Translations under genes and position numbers: made by a program | From: CBFGTA01 sp965651595 | GTDB taxonomy: Bacteria; Actinomycetota; Actinomycetes; S36-B12; UBA10799 | Reading direction: 5' to 3' | Length of the DNA: 19,013 nt | Assembly (NCBI GenBank): GCA_965651595.1 | Contig: CBFGTA010000038.1 | Location: 1 to 19,013, forward strand | Part shown: in pieces, positions 1 to 8,289 of the stretch | Position numbering within the stretch: the stretch's first letter is position 1 | Layout of the letters: every line of letters begins with the position of its first letter | Notes under the pieces: generated by a model | Seen by the model: the letters and a program-made list of their open reading frames with translations, nothing else | What the model was told of the DNA's origin: nothing | Databases searched by the model: none

Positions 1-1
1 C

Positions 2-502
2 ATCTCGGCCCAGACTGTTCGCAACCGGCTGGTCGAACCTCCACGAGGCGCCAACGAAAGTCTGTCAATGAAGGCGGCCGCGATCTTAGTCATTCTCAAC
101 CCTCATATCCCCCTTCACGACGAGTCCGGAAAGCCAACCCCTGTCGTACGTCGCAAGTTAATCCGGCACCTGCTCGCCGACTACCCCGGGCCCTCCGTGA
201 CCGTGAGCCCGGAGGCAATGAACTACGTCGTCGAATCGGTCTTGCCTGCCAACGAAGAGTTACGGGAATCCTGTAGCGGACCCGATTGGCAGGAATGGTT
301 CGACCAGCCAATCGCTCCATCGGCCCCTCTCCTGAAGCCCGATCCCGAGACAATCGCCAACGTCATGGCCGCCCACGCCGTCCCCCACGGTTTTGTGGAG
401 TGGGGGGGTGTGGTGAGAAAGCCGACCCAGCCGTCATCAGCCCACGGGACTAGTTCCGCGATGTTGCAACAACTCCGGCGTCGATTCTCACGGAGTTCGT
501 AG
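2..502 (+). CDS. C-terminal part of an unidentified protein, cut by the left window edge
   Basis: The reading frame is open from base 2 to the TAG at 500-502, so the 5' end lies outside the window; an ATG at 68 is in frame but need not be the start. Codons mostly end in G or C, and the sequence is rich in charged and hydrophobic residues, unlike the shadow frames opposite. The visible part contains NESLS just before the internal Met, then LNPHIP, VRRKLIRHLL, a PGP turn, VSPEAM and ANEELRE. This spacing reminds me of the C-terminal tail seen in some bacterial sulfotransferase-like or capsule-associated proteins, but that is recall, not a match I could test, and no catalytic domain is visible. 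It converges with the flavoprotein gene that ends at 583. I am fairly confident it is coding and not confident of the function. Confidence 0.6.
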   Translation: MSAQTVRNRLVEPPRGANESLSMKAAAILVILNPHIPLHDESGKPTPVVRRKLIRHLLADYPGPSVTVSPEAMNYVVESVLPANEELRESCSGPDWQEWFDQPIAPSAPLLKPDPETIANVMAAHAVPHGFVEWGGVVRKPTQPSSAHGTSSAMLQQLRRRFSRSS

Positions 503-557
503 CGTCCGACGCAGCCACGCTTCTCCCGAGGTTGCGTTAGTCGCCCTGCAACGCGTC

Positions 558-572
558 CCTGCAACCGGCAGG
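558..572. terminator. Small hairpin between convergent genes
   Basis: CCTGC (558-562) and GCAGG (568-572) form a perfect 5-bp stem with a 5-base loop in the 80-bp gap between two converging genes. A second possible pairing, GTTGC (531-535) with GCAAC (548-552), lies beside it. There is no T-run, so this is only a weak bidirectional terminator candidate. Confidence 0.25.
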
Positions 573-582
573 ACTGGTCAGC

Positions 583-1899
583 TCAGCGCGGCACTGGGCC
601 CAGGCACCGGTTCAGGTAGCGATTCGTCAACATGCCAGCCGGGTCTAGCGAATTGCGCAAGGCCACGAAATCGTCGAAACGCGGGTAGCGTTCACGGAGA
701 ACGTGATGTGTCAGGGAGTGCATCTTCCCCCAGTGTGGGCGACCCTGGTAGTCCCCCACGATCTCCTCAACAGCGAAGAAGTACTCGCGGGGATCGGTTC
801 GCCGCGGCACGTGCACCGCGATGTAGGCGTTGTCGCGACCGTTGGCCATCGACAGCCACGCCGAGTCGGCCGCTGCCACTCGCACCTCAATGGGGAAGGC
901 GATGCTGAAGTCGTGGGTGTCGATGACGTCTCGAATCCGCCGCAAGACGGGCACCACGTGCTCTCGAGGGACTCCATACTCCATCTCGTAGAACTTGACC
1001 CGCCGAGGCGACGCGAACACTTTGTAAGACTTGTCGGTGAACGTCCTCATCCCCTGCGTGCGCATGGCCAACCGGTTGATCAACGGAATCGCCCGAGGAG
1101 CCACGATGCCCGACTGCACGGCCAGACCGAAAACTCCGTTGCCGACCAGTTCGTCTTCAATGAACGATCGACGCGTCGACAGGGGCTTCAAGGGCGTCCC
1201 GGGATCGAGACGCCGGTTGCGCTTGGTGAGGGCCACATCCGTGTGGGGGAACCAGAAGAATTCGAAGTGGTCGTGCCCGTCAAACTCGTCCTGGACGGAC
1301 TCCAGTACCTGCTCGATCGGCTCGACGTGTTCGGTCGCCTCGATGGGAAATGCGGGGACGGCCTCGATCGTCAACTGGGTCAGCAGCCCCAGGGCACCCA
1401 GCGATACTTGCACGGCTTCCAAGGCAGGCGCGCCCGGGCTGCAATCCTCCAGAATTTCACCGGTCGCGGTCACCATTTGGTATCCCGTCACGGCAGCTGC
1501 CAGCCCTTGGTACCGCGCGCCCGTGCCGTGGGTGCCGGTGGCGATGGCGCCGGCAATGGTCTGGCGATCAATGTCCCCGAGGTTGGGCAGGGCCAAACCG
1601 TGTTCGTCGAGCACCGCATTCAAGTTCGCCAAAGTTATGCCCGAGCCCACCCTTACTCGGTTCGATGCCGTATCTACATCAAGCACTTCGGTGAACCCGC
1701 TGAAATCGACCTGTATGTCCTCCGGCGCACCAACGCCGGTAAACGAGTGGCTCGATCCCACGGGTCGAAGTTTGCGCTGCCCTCGTTGCGCCTCGGACAC
1801 CAAGGCCAGGAGTTCTTCGATGGTGGCTGGGGTCTCGAGGTTGATGGCGGTACGGCGGACACTTCCCGCCCAGTTCTTCCAATCCGATGATGTGCTCAT
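583..1899 (-). CDS. FAD-binding aldonolactone oxidase/dehydrogenase family protein (L-gulonolactone or D-arabinono-1,4-lactone oxidase type)
   Basis: This 438-residue protein belongs to the vanillyl-alcohol-oxidase fold group of FAD enzymes that oxidise aldonolactones. The N-terminal FAD-binding domain covers about residues 20-185. It shows PVGSSHSFT, whose His51 sits where family members often bind FAD covalently, and the nucleotide-binding stretch GAIATGTHGTG (117-127). The C-terminal ALO-type domain contains YEMEYGVPRE (about 304) and the family signature HWGK (389-392), and ends with DPAGMLTNRYL. Length is normal for the family. The ATG start at 1899 gives the expected short lead before the conserved NWAG (9-12); the upstream GATGGGATAG is a poor ribosome-binding site. 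Mycobacterial relatives include Rv1771, an L-gulono-1,4-lactone dehydrogenase, but substrate and electron acceptor cannot be read from sequence. The D,D-carboxypeptidase gene lies 57 bp upstream on the same strand. Confidence 0.88.
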   Translation of the reverse strand: MSTSSDWKNWAGSVRRTAINLETPATIEELLALVSEAQRGQRKLRPVGSSHSFTGVGAPEDIQVDFSGFTEVLDVDTASNRVRVGSGITLANLNAVLDEHGLALPNLGDIDRQTIAGAIATGTHGTGARYQGLAAAVTGYQMVTATGEILEDCSPGAPALEAVQVSLGALGLLTQLTIEAVPAFPIEATEHVEPIEQVLESVQDEFDGHDHFEFFWFPHTDVALTKRNRRLDPGTPLKPLSTRRSFIEDELVGNGVFGLAVQSGIVAPRAIPLINRLAMRTQGMRTFTDKSYKVFASPRRVKFYEMEYGVPREHVVPVLRRIRDVIDTHDFSIAFPIEVRVAAADSAWLSMANGRDNAYIAVHVPRRTDPREYFFAVEEIVGDYQGRPHWGKMHSLTHHVLRERYPRFDDFVALRNSLDPAGMLTNRYLNRCLGPVPR

Positions 1900-1956
1900 A
1901 TGTGCGCTATCCCATCACACTGGGGTCCGTATCGCGACATCTAGGGCAGTCGAGCA

Positions 1957-3126
1957 TCACGTCCGGTGTGTGCCGGAGCGCCACCGAGAAATCCCGAACA
2001 ACAGACCGCTCACCACGACGATCGACAAGACCAAAGGCAGCACAGCGACCGAGCCCGACTCCGTGGCAGCCCCAGCCACTGTTCCTGCCCCTCCTCCCCC
2101 GCCCGCGTTGATCGCATCCACCCGTTCGATGTTCCCGTCGGCAGGTGAGACCCCAGGCAACACGTCGATCGCTTGGAGACTGTCGCGATGAGTGAATCCC
2201 CAGTCGAGCAGGCGTCGGCTGCTGGCTTCTGTGCTCTCGTTGATACCCATCAGGGCTACGCCCAACCGACGGCCATCGCGCTGCATTCCCCCTACGAATG
2301 TGCGGCCAGCTTGACTGGTGAATCCGTTCTTCCCACCGAGAGCGCCGGGGTGATAGTTCAAGATCAAGCGATTCTCGACCCAAATCGGATACGACTTTCG
2401 AACCGACTGCGGATTCTTGGGCTCCTTGTCGGGGAACTGCACGTCGTGGAGCAGGTATACCTCGGCGAGGGCAGGGTCGTTGAGGGATTCGCGAAAGATA
2501 GCCACTAAATCCCGGGGGGTCGAAACCTGACCCGGCTCGTCGAGCCCACTGGGGTTCTTAGCCACTGTGTCGACGGCTCCGACCCTCGCAGCCTCGCGAT
2601 TCATTAACTCGACGACCGGATCCACACCCCCGTAGGCGTTGGCGAGCGCCATGGCGGCATCGTTGCCACTGGGCATGAGTAGTCCGTGCATGAGGTCGCG
2701 CACAGAATAGGTGGAGCCAGCGTGGAGGCCCACTTCCGAACCGATTTGTTCGGCGTCGTCGACCGTGGCTCGATAGCGGGAATCCCAATTGAGTCGTGGT
2801 GCCAGAGCTAACGCGGTGAGGGTCTTGAGAGTGCTCGCCGGTGCCCGCTGGACCCGCCAATCCTTGCCAGCGAGCACTTCCCCTGAGTCCAGATCTACCA
2901 GGACCCACGACATCACGCGCAATCGAGGCTCAGCGATTCGCGAGCCGGTAGCGTTCATGACAACTTCGCGACTGGGCTCCACCGCCGCGAACGCCGGTGC
3001 TGTCGACCCTAAGCCGACCAGAAGTCCTACCACCAGCGCTAGAGCAGCAGCAATCCAGCGCAAACGGTTCGGGAGTTGCCCATGTGACTGGCTCGATAAC
3101 CTGGGTGCACGCATAACGCGAGCCAA
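1957..3126 (-). CDS. D-alanyl-D-alanine carboxypeptidase (DacA/DacD-like low-molecular-weight PBP), secreted and membrane-anchored
   Basis: Peptidase S11 family: it trims the terminal D-Ala from peptidoglycan stem peptides outside the membrane. From the TTG start (389 residues) there is a signal peptide at about 24-47 ending AFA, the SxxK motif STLK (98-101, with the acylating serine), SGN (153-155) and KNG (266-268) in place of the textbook KTG. After the catalytic domain come a glycine-rich linker (about 342-348) and a C-terminal hydrophobic segment (360-379) with a basic tail, giving an integral anchor rather than an amphipathic helix. I chose TTG at 3126 because GGCGGAG lies 7 bases upstream. 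An ATG at 3114 would also work. The frame continues up to an ATG at 3249, but that start would overlap the thioesterase gene by 46 bp and put an implausibly long arm before the signal peptide. It is probably the last gene of an operon with the thioesterase and antiporter. Confidence 0.9.
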   Translation of the reverse strand: MARVMRAPRLSSQSHGQLPNRLRWIAAALALVVGLLVGLGSTAPAFAAVEPSREVVMNATGSRIAEPRLRVMSWVLVDLDSGEVLAGKDWRVQRAPASTLKTLTALALAPRLNWDSRYRATVDDAEQIGSEVGLHAGSTYSVRDLMHGLLMPSGNDAAMALANAYGGVDPVVELMNREAARVGAVDTVAKNPSGLDEPGQVSTPRDLVAIFRESLNDPALAEVYLLHDVQFPDKEPKNPQSVRKSYPIWVENRLILNYHPGALGGKNGFTSQAGRTFVGGMQRDGRRLGVALMGINESTEASSRRLLDWGFTHRDSLQAIDVLPGVSPADGNIERVDAINAGGGGGAGTVAGAATESGSVAVLPLVLSIVVVSGLLFGISRWRSGTHRT

Positions 3127-3133
3127 TTTACGA

Positions 3134-3140
3134 CTCCGCC
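3134..3140 (-). promoter_or_regulatory. Ribosome-binding site that decides the TTG start of the D,D-carboxypeptidase
   Basis: On the minus strand GGCGGAG is followed by 7 bases and then TTG (3124-3126). Neither the ATG at 3114 nor the ATG at 3249 has a comparable Shine-Dalgarno sequence at a good distance. Confidence 0.55.
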
Positions 3141-3203
3141 GCCAAGGCGTGGCTGCGACCCGCCGCACTGGGACGCCAGGAATCGACGACTGACTCCGCG
3201 GGA

Positions 3204-3677
3204 CTACTCGGCCGACGCTGGGGCTGGACGGTTGGGCTTGAGGGTCCATCGAATGACCATTTCGCCGGTGGCGACACCCTCACCGTTGCTGATGACGACT
3301 GTGATCGAAAACTCGGGCCGCTGTCCGGCCGCGAGCTCAGCCATAATGTCGTCGATTGAACGGTCCAGCACGGCTGTGGCCGTTACTGCCCCCATAGCCA
3401 ACTTCAAGTAGCGGATGGTTGCCTCAACCGCCAGGGGTGTGACTGCGTCGAGCCGGTCTCCGAAGTTTGCCAAGACCAGGGCACCCGATGCTGATTCGGC
3501 CAGTGTGAACATAGCGCCAGCGTGGGGGCCACCGACGTGGTTGTGGAAGCGTCCATCATCGGGCAACTTCATGACCGCTCGGTCGTACTCGAGTTCTTCG
3601 AACTCCAGGTTCATCGTCCCCACGAGGGGAACTGCTTGGGCGAACGCTTGCCGGACAACTGCGAGATCCATAGCCAT
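3204..3677 (-). CDS. Hotdog-fold thioesterase (PaaI/DUF4442-like)
   Basis: A 157-residue protein of the size and pattern of PaaI-like hotdog acyl-CoA thioesterases or the related DUF4442 group. The active-site region reads HNHVGGPHAGAMFTLAE (45-61), equivalent to the HGG...E/D motif of the family. The predicted beta-rich segments that follow (about 80-150) suit the hotdog sheet. The acyl substrate cannot be told. The start codon is ATG at 3677, with TAGGGT a few bases upstream; a second ATG two codons later (3671) is equally possible. It begins 9 bases after the antiporter stop codon, so the two are almost certainly co-transcribed. Why a thioesterase sits between an antiporter and a carboxypeptidase is not clear. 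Confidence 0.8.
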   Translation of the reverse strand: MAMDLAVVRQAFAQAVPLVGTMNLEFEELEYDRAVMKLPDDGRFHNHVGGPHAGAMFTLAESASGALVLANFGDRLDAVTPLAVEATIRYLKLAMGAVTATAVLDRSIDDIMAELAAGQRPEFSITVVISNGEGVATGEMVIRWTLKPNRPAPASAE

Positions 3678-3686
3678 GCCATGACC

Positions 3687-5276
3687 CTACCGGTCGGTGT
3701 GGGGGCCAAGAGCGGCCTCCCGTAGGTCAAGCTCGGCCGACAACTGGGTGATGATCGTGCCCGGAATGCGGCGTTCGGTTCGCAACCTCAGCAACTCTTT
3801 ACGTTCAGCGGCAATCATCTGCCGCTGAACCTCCGACGCTGCCCGAGTCTCATGGCGGGCTTCAACCCGCCGCGTGCTCGTGGCCTGAAGAGTGTCGAGT
3901 CGCCGGACAGCACTGGCCCTGATGCGATTGACGATGGGCTCGGGCAGTGGCTCACCCGAAAGTTCAGCTTCTTCGATAAGTTCGTCGAGCCGAGTGAGGG
4001 CCGCTGATGCGGTGGCCACACGTGCGGCGTGGAGAGCCTCACCCTTCTGCTCCTCCCCGAAATCGAGCCGCCGAATGATCGGCGCAGCCGTCAAACTCAG
4101 CAGCAGCGACAAGATCACCACTCCAAAGGTCAACAGCAGTATCAGTTCCCGGCCCGGCAACGGAGTGCCGTCGTTGAGGGTGACCGGCAACGAGAATGCC
4201 GCCAGCACCGATACTGGGCCCCTGACACCGAGGACGGTGATGGCGATGAAGTCCTGTTTCGAGTAGCGGGGAGCTGTCGCGATCGCGCGGTTGAGCCACG
4301 GGGTCAGGAGGAACCACCCGCCCATGAAGCAGGCCCGAATCACGAGCAGGACGATCAGCAAGATTGCCGACGCCAACGCGATTCCGGCCAAGGGGTGGTC
4401 TGCACTGACTTCGTCAATGGTGACCACGAACTCCGCCCCGACGAGGACGAAGGCAAAGCACTCCAGAACGAATCCGATGACCGACCACACCGTGCCCGAT
4501 TGCAGGCGGAACTGGTAGCTGGTCTTGGCCTGCGACGAGTGGGCGATCCAAACCCCGGCTATGACCACGGTCAAGAGCCCGGACCCGCCGATCTGTTCAC
4601 TGACCATGTACAGCACGAATGGGGCCAGCAGGAGGAAGCAATTGCCCACGATGCCGTCAGTGCTGCGCGACACCAACCACGACACCAGCCAGCCACCTAG
4701 TGCGCCGATCGCAATGCCACCGACGACTGCGGCCAGCAGAATTCCGGTGGCGGTGACCACGGTGACGCTGCCAGCGACAGCAGCGGCCACCGCCACCCGC
4801 AGAGCAGTCAGGGCGGTCCCGTCATTGGCCAGACTTTCCCCCTCGACCACCATGCGTACTCGATGTGGCAGGCCGGTTCGCTTCGCCACGACCGAGGCGG
4901 CCACGGCGTCAGTAGGACCGAGAATGGCCCCCAGAGCGCAGGCGGTAGCGAATCCGAGCACTGCGAAAGCCAGTGATGCCAGCACCCCCACGATGAGGCA
5001 GGTGACGATCACCAAACCCACCGCCAATGCCAGCACAGACCGCCGGAAGTGGGCGAGATCGACTGCCGAACTGCTCAGACCCGCAGCGAACACCAGTGGC
5101 GCCAGAACCATCGTCAGGATGAACTCTGGTTCCGGTAGTGCCGAGAAATCCGGAGTGACTTCTTGAAATACGAATCCGGCCACGATGAGTGGAATGGCCG
5201 GGTTGATGTTGCGGGCCTTGCAGATGGCGCCGACGAGCACGGCAAGGGCGATGAGGCCAATGAGATAGCCGTTCAC
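3687..5276 (-). CDS. Na+(K+)/H+ antiporter, CPA1 (NhaP/NHE-like) family
   Basis: The protein has 529 residues, with about 12 hydrophobic segments between residues 3 and 405 and a charged cytoplasmic tail of about 120 residues. It shows the CPA1 core motifs: ILGPTDAVA (118-126), where the TD pair lies in the transport centre, and VEGESLANDGTA (144-155), the conserved ESLxND segment holding the cation-binding acid. The tail is rich in Arg, Glu and Leu and probably forms long helices. The role is proton-driven cation extrusion for pH and salt homeostasis across the plasma membrane; ion preference cannot be read. Translation starts at GTG (5274-5276), preceded by AGGGA at about 9 bases. A 110-bp gap separates it from gcvP upstream. 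It is followed 9 bp later by the thioesterase, so it probably heads a three-gene operon or is reached by gcvP read-through. Confidence 0.92.
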   Translation of the reverse strand: MNGYLIGLIALAVLVGAICKARNINPAIPLIVAGFVFQEVTPDFSALPEPEFILTMVLAPLVFAAGLSSSAVDLAHFRRSVLALAVGLVIVTCLIVGVLASLAFAVLGFATACALGAILGPTDAVAASVVAKRTGLPHRVRMVVEGESLANDGTALTALRVAVAAAVAGSVTVVTATGILLAAVVGGIAIGALGGWLVSWLVSRSTDGIVGNCFLLLAPFVLYMVSEQIGGSGLLTVVIAGVWIAHSSQAKTSYQFRLQSGTVWSVIGFVLECFAFVLVGAEFVVTIDEVSADHPLAGIALASAILLIVLLVIRACFMGGWFLLTPWLNRAIATAPRYSKQDFIAITVLGVRGPVSVLAAFSLPVTLNDGTPLPGRELILLLTFGVVILSLLLSLTAAPIIRRLDFGEEQKGEALHAARVATASAALTRLDELIEEAELSGEPLPEPIVNRIRASAVRRLDTLQATSTRRVEARHETRAASEVQRQMIAAERKELLRLRTERRIPGTIITQLSAELDLREAALGPHTDR

Positions 5277-5386
5277 AGCGATAGGTCCCTGTCGTCTCCG
5301 GCGGGTAGCGGCACACGGCCGCGCGCGTCCTCACAGCCACGCGCCAACATCGTAGACGTCCCCCAGCGTTCATGCACGCTCGATGG

Positions 5387-8239
5387 TCAGGCCCAGTCCT
5401 CGATCGGTGGACACGAACACTGCAGGTTCCGGTCGCCAAACGCCCCATCGATGCGCGCCACCGGGGGAAAGTACTTGCCCGTCGGATAGTCCTGCGTGGG
5501 GTAGGCGGCTAGCTGACGCGAGTACTCGTGCGACCAGTCGCCCGCGAGTTCGGCAGCAGTGTGGGGGGCATTGCGCAACACGGAATCGTTCACCGCAACG
5601 TCGCCCCGTGTCACTGCGGCAATTTCGCCGTGGATCGCAATCATCGCCTCACAGAAACGGTCAAGTTCTACGAGAGATTCACTTTCGGTCGGTTCTACCA
5701 TCAGAGTTCCCGCAATCGGGAACGACATGGTCGGGGCGTGGAAACCGTAGTCGATCAAACGTTTGGCCACGTCATCAACGGTGACTCCCGACTCGGCCGT
5801 GAGCGGCCTCAAGTCCAGGATGCACTCGTGGGCGACCAGGTTGTTCTGGCCGCGAAAAAGAATCGGATAGTGCTTTTGGAGGCGAACTGCCACATAGTTG
5901 GCAGCCAGGACGGCCGCCGCTGTGGCAGCTCGGAGACCATCCTCGCCCATCATGCGGATATACGCGTAGGGGATGGGCAGGATACCGGCGCTGCCAAATG
6001 GCGAACCGCTGATCACTGGCCGCCGCGTCGCAGTCTGCGAGTCGGTGTCCTCCGATGCAGCCACCTGAATGTCGCGCGGCAAGTACGGGGCCAAGTGGGC
6101 CCGAACCCCCACGGGACCCACGCCCGGTCCTCCTCCCCCGTGCGGGATGCAAAACGTCTTGTGGAGGTTCAAATGTGAAACGTCCGCCCCAAAGTCGCCC
6201 GGCCCAGCCACTCCGACTAATGCATTCAGATTGGCCCCGTCCACATAGACCTGACCGCCCGCAGCGTGGACGGCCTCACACACCTCAGTGACAGTGTCCT
6301 CGTAGACGCCATAAGTCGACGGATACGTCACCATGATTGCTGCCAACTCATCCCGATGGGCATCGATCTTGGCGTAGAGATCCTCAACGTCGACACCGCC
6401 AGTGTCGTCGCAGGCGACCACGACTACCCGCATCCCTGCCATGACCGCACTCGCAGCGTTGGTCCCGTGCGCGCTGGCTGGAATCAGACACACATCACGC
6501 TGGGCCTGGCCCTGGTCGCGCAAGTACCCACGGATCGCCAAGAGGCCCGCGAACTCGCCCTGTGATCCCGCGTTCGGCTGTAGGCTGAACGCGTCGTAGC
6601 CGGTGATGGCGCACAGCCACCGTTCGAGTCGATCACACAGTTCGAGGTACCCGCGAGTGTGTTCCCGGCTGGTGAACGGGTGAATGTCGGCGAAATCTGG
6701 CCAAGATATTGGTTCCATGGCCGCTGCCGCGTTCAGTTTCATCGTGCAAGAACCGAGCGGAATCATCGACCGATCCAGGGCGAGGTCAGCATCGGCGAGG
6801 CGCCGCAGCCATCGCATCATCGACGTCTCACTCCGATATTGATGGAACCAGGGGTGAGTCATGAATGATGTGGTCCGCTGGAGTTGTTCGGGGATCCGCA
6901 TTTGCGGCGGTACCTCCGGAACGCGATCGACTGTGCCAGCGACCTCGGCCACGGCATCGCACACGACCTGGAGGTGGCGAGCCCGGGTCGTTTCATCGCA
7001 GGTCACCGAGAACCGGTCGACGTCTACGACCCGTACTTCCACGCCCCGTTCAGCCGCCGCGCGGCCTACGGCAGCCGCGAGTCCGGGAAGCTCTGCAGTA
7101 ACGGTGTCGAAGAACGTCTCGTGGACTAGTCGGACACCTTGAGACTCCAAATGCACGGCTACTTCCGTCGCCCGTTGGTGGATGCGGTTAGCGATCTCAG
7201 TGAGCCCGGCGGGGCCGTGGTAGGCACCATAGAACCCGCTGATCACAGCCAGCAGAACTTGTGCTGTGCAAATGTTGCTCGTCGCTTTCTCACGGCGAAT
7301 GTGTTGCTCACGGGTTTGCAGCGCCAAGCGATACGCCAGCGATCCGTGGCGGTCCTTGCTGACGCCTACGAGCCGCCCCGGCAAGGCTCGTTCCAGGCCA
7401 GTACGCACGGCCATGAATCCCGCGTGCGGACCACCGAAACCAAGGGGGACGCCGAACCGTTGGGCCGACCCCACGCACACGTCGGCACCTTGAGAGCCAG
7501 GAGATTCCACGACGGTCAGAGCCATCAGGTCAGCCGCAGCGATCAAGAAACCACCCCGGGCATGCACGTGCTCGGCGACCTGATCCAGTGGCATCAGCCG
7601 TCCCAGTGAACTCGGATAGGCCACAACCGCCGCGAAGCACTCCGGCACCGAGTCAACATCGGGAGCAAACGGCACGACTTCAATTCCGATCGGCTCGCAC
7701 CGGGTTCGAACTACAGCTTCAACATGGGGGTGAAGGTCGGCGTCGATGGCAACTACAGAACTTGTCCCCCGGTAGGACCGGCGGGCAACAGTGATGGCCT
7801 CTGCTACTGCTGTGGCTTCATCGAGCATCGAAGCGTTCGCGGTAGCCAACCCAGTGAGATCCGCGACCATAGTTTGAAAGACAAGTAGTGCTTCTAGACG
7901 TCCCTGCGAGATCTCAGGCTGATACGGCGTGTAGGCGGTGTACCAGCCGGGGTTCTCCAGCACGTTTCGACGAATGACAGCCGGCGTGATGCAACGGGTG
8001 TAGCCCTGGCCAAGCATCGGCACGAGCCGATGGTTCAGGCTCGCCAACTCACGCAACTCCCGATGAATCTCTTCTTCATCAACGGAAGGCTCGAGGCCGA
8101 TCTCACGTTTGAGGCGCAAACGACTCGGCACTGCCGCATCAATCAGCGCGTCCATATTGGCGTAGCCCACGACGTCGAGCATGTGGCTGGTGTCTTGAGG
8201 AGTGAGACCAATGTGCCGAAATTGGTAGGAGGATGTCAC
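5387..8239 (-). CDS. gcvP: Glycine dehydrogenase (decarboxylating), P-protein of the glycine cleavage system
   Basis: Full-length single-chain P-protein (950 residues; homodimeric type). It decarboxylates glycine with pyridoxal phosphate and passes the aminomethyl group to the lipoyl arm of GcvH. Landmarks: N-terminal GQGY (77-80) and NPGWYTAYTPYQPE (96-109), SNICTAQVL (321-329), then the C-terminal half with PLGSCTMKLNA (494-504), SAHGTNAAS (589-597) and HLNLHKTFCIPHGGGG (689-704), where Lys694 is the PLP Schiff-base lysine. No frameshift or missing motif was seen. The only usable start is GTG at 8239, because an in-frame TGA lies eight codons upstream. GGGGGA abuts this GTG directly, too close for a normal ribosome-binding site, while TATCGT lies 6 bases upstream, so a leaderless transcript is likely. 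gcvH is about 3 kb upstream in the same orientation; gcvT is not in the window. Confidence 0.98.
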   Translation of the reverse strand: MTSSYQFRHIGLTPQDTSHMLDVVGYANMDALIDAAVPSRLRLKREIGLEPSVDEEEIHRELRELASLNHRLVPMLGQGYTRCITPAVIRRNVLENPGWYTAYTPYQPEISQGRLEALLVFQTMVADLTGLATANASMLDEATAVAEAITVARRSYRGTSSVVAIDADLHPHVEAVVRTRCEPIGIEVVPFAPDVDSVPECFAAVVAYPSSLGRLMPLDQVAEHVHARGGFLIAAADLMALTVVESPGSQGADVCVGSAQRFGVPLGFGGPHAGFMAVRTGLERALPGRLVGVSKDRHGSLAYRLALQTREQHIRREKATSNICTAQVLLAVISGFYGAYHGPAGLTEIANRIHQRATEVAVHLESQGVRLVHETFFDTVTAELPGLAAAVGRAAAERGVEVRVVDVDRFSVTCDETTRARHLQVVCDAVAEVAGTVDRVPEVPPQMRIPEQLQRTTSFMTHPWFHQYRSETSMMRWLRRLADADLALDRSMIPLGSCTMKLNAAAAMEPISWPDFADIHPFTSREHTRGYLELCDRLERWLCAITGYDAFSLQPNAGSQGEFAGLLAIRGYLRDQGQAQRDVCLIPASAHGTNAASAVMAGMRVVVVACDDTGGVDVEDLYAKIDAHRDELAAIMVTYPSTYGVYEDTVTEVCEAVHAAGGQVYVDGANLNALVGVAGPGDFGADVSHLNLHKTFCIPHGGGGPGVGPVGVRAHLAPYLPRDIQVAASEDTDSQTATRRPVISGSPFGSAGILPIPYAYIRMMGEDGLRAATAAAVLAANYVAVRLQKHYPILFRGQNNLVAHECILDLRPLTAESGVTVDDVAKRLIDYGFHAPTMSFPIAGTLMVEPTESESLVELDRFCEAMIAIHGEIAAVTRGDVAVNDSVLRNAPHTAAELAGDWSHEYSRQLAAYPTQDYPTGKYFPPVARIDGAFGDRNLQCSCPPIEDWA

Positions 8240-8245
8240 TCCCCC

Positions 8246-8272
8246 ACGATACCTATCCGCTCATGCGTGCAA
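8246..8272 (-). promoter_or_regulatory. Candidate promoter of gcvP giving a leaderless mRNA
   Basis: On the minus strand TATCGT (8246-8251, TANNNT type) is followed by exactly six bases and the GTG start codon, so transcription would begin at or next to the first codon. TTGCAC (8267-8272) is a possible -35 element, but the spacer of 15 bases is shorter than ideal. The whole 50-bp gap to the preceding gene holds no properly spaced Shine-Dalgarno sequence. Confidence 0.45.
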
Positions 8273-8278
8273 GCGCAT
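8263..8278. promoter_or_regulatory. Inverted repeat over the putative gcvP -35 element
   Basis: ATGCG (8263-8267) and CGCAT (8274-8278) are perfect inverted arms around a 6-base centre, covering the possible -35 hexamer of gcvP. Its position suits an operator. The stem is short and could be chance; the regulator is unknown, although the neighbouring MerR protein is an obvious candidate. Confidence 0.3.
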
Positions 8279-8289
8279 CCCACTCACGA

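Noticed and set aside
703..2191. Long plus-strand open frames (703-1890 and 1031-2191) opposite the flavoprotein and carboxypeptidase genes
   Set aside because: They are antisense to genes with clear motifs, have Arg/His/Ser-rich composition without domains, and follow from high GC reducing stop codons.
4029..5166. Plus-strand open frames opposite the antiporter (4029-4700, 4525-5166)
   Set aside because: Low-complexity Gln/Asp/His/Arg or Thr/Ala/Ser composition and full overlap with a confident membrane-protein gene.
8240..8289. Glycine riboswitch upstream of gcvP
   Set aside because: The gap is only 50 bp, too short for even one glycine aptamer, and no aptamer-like core is seen here or before gcvH.
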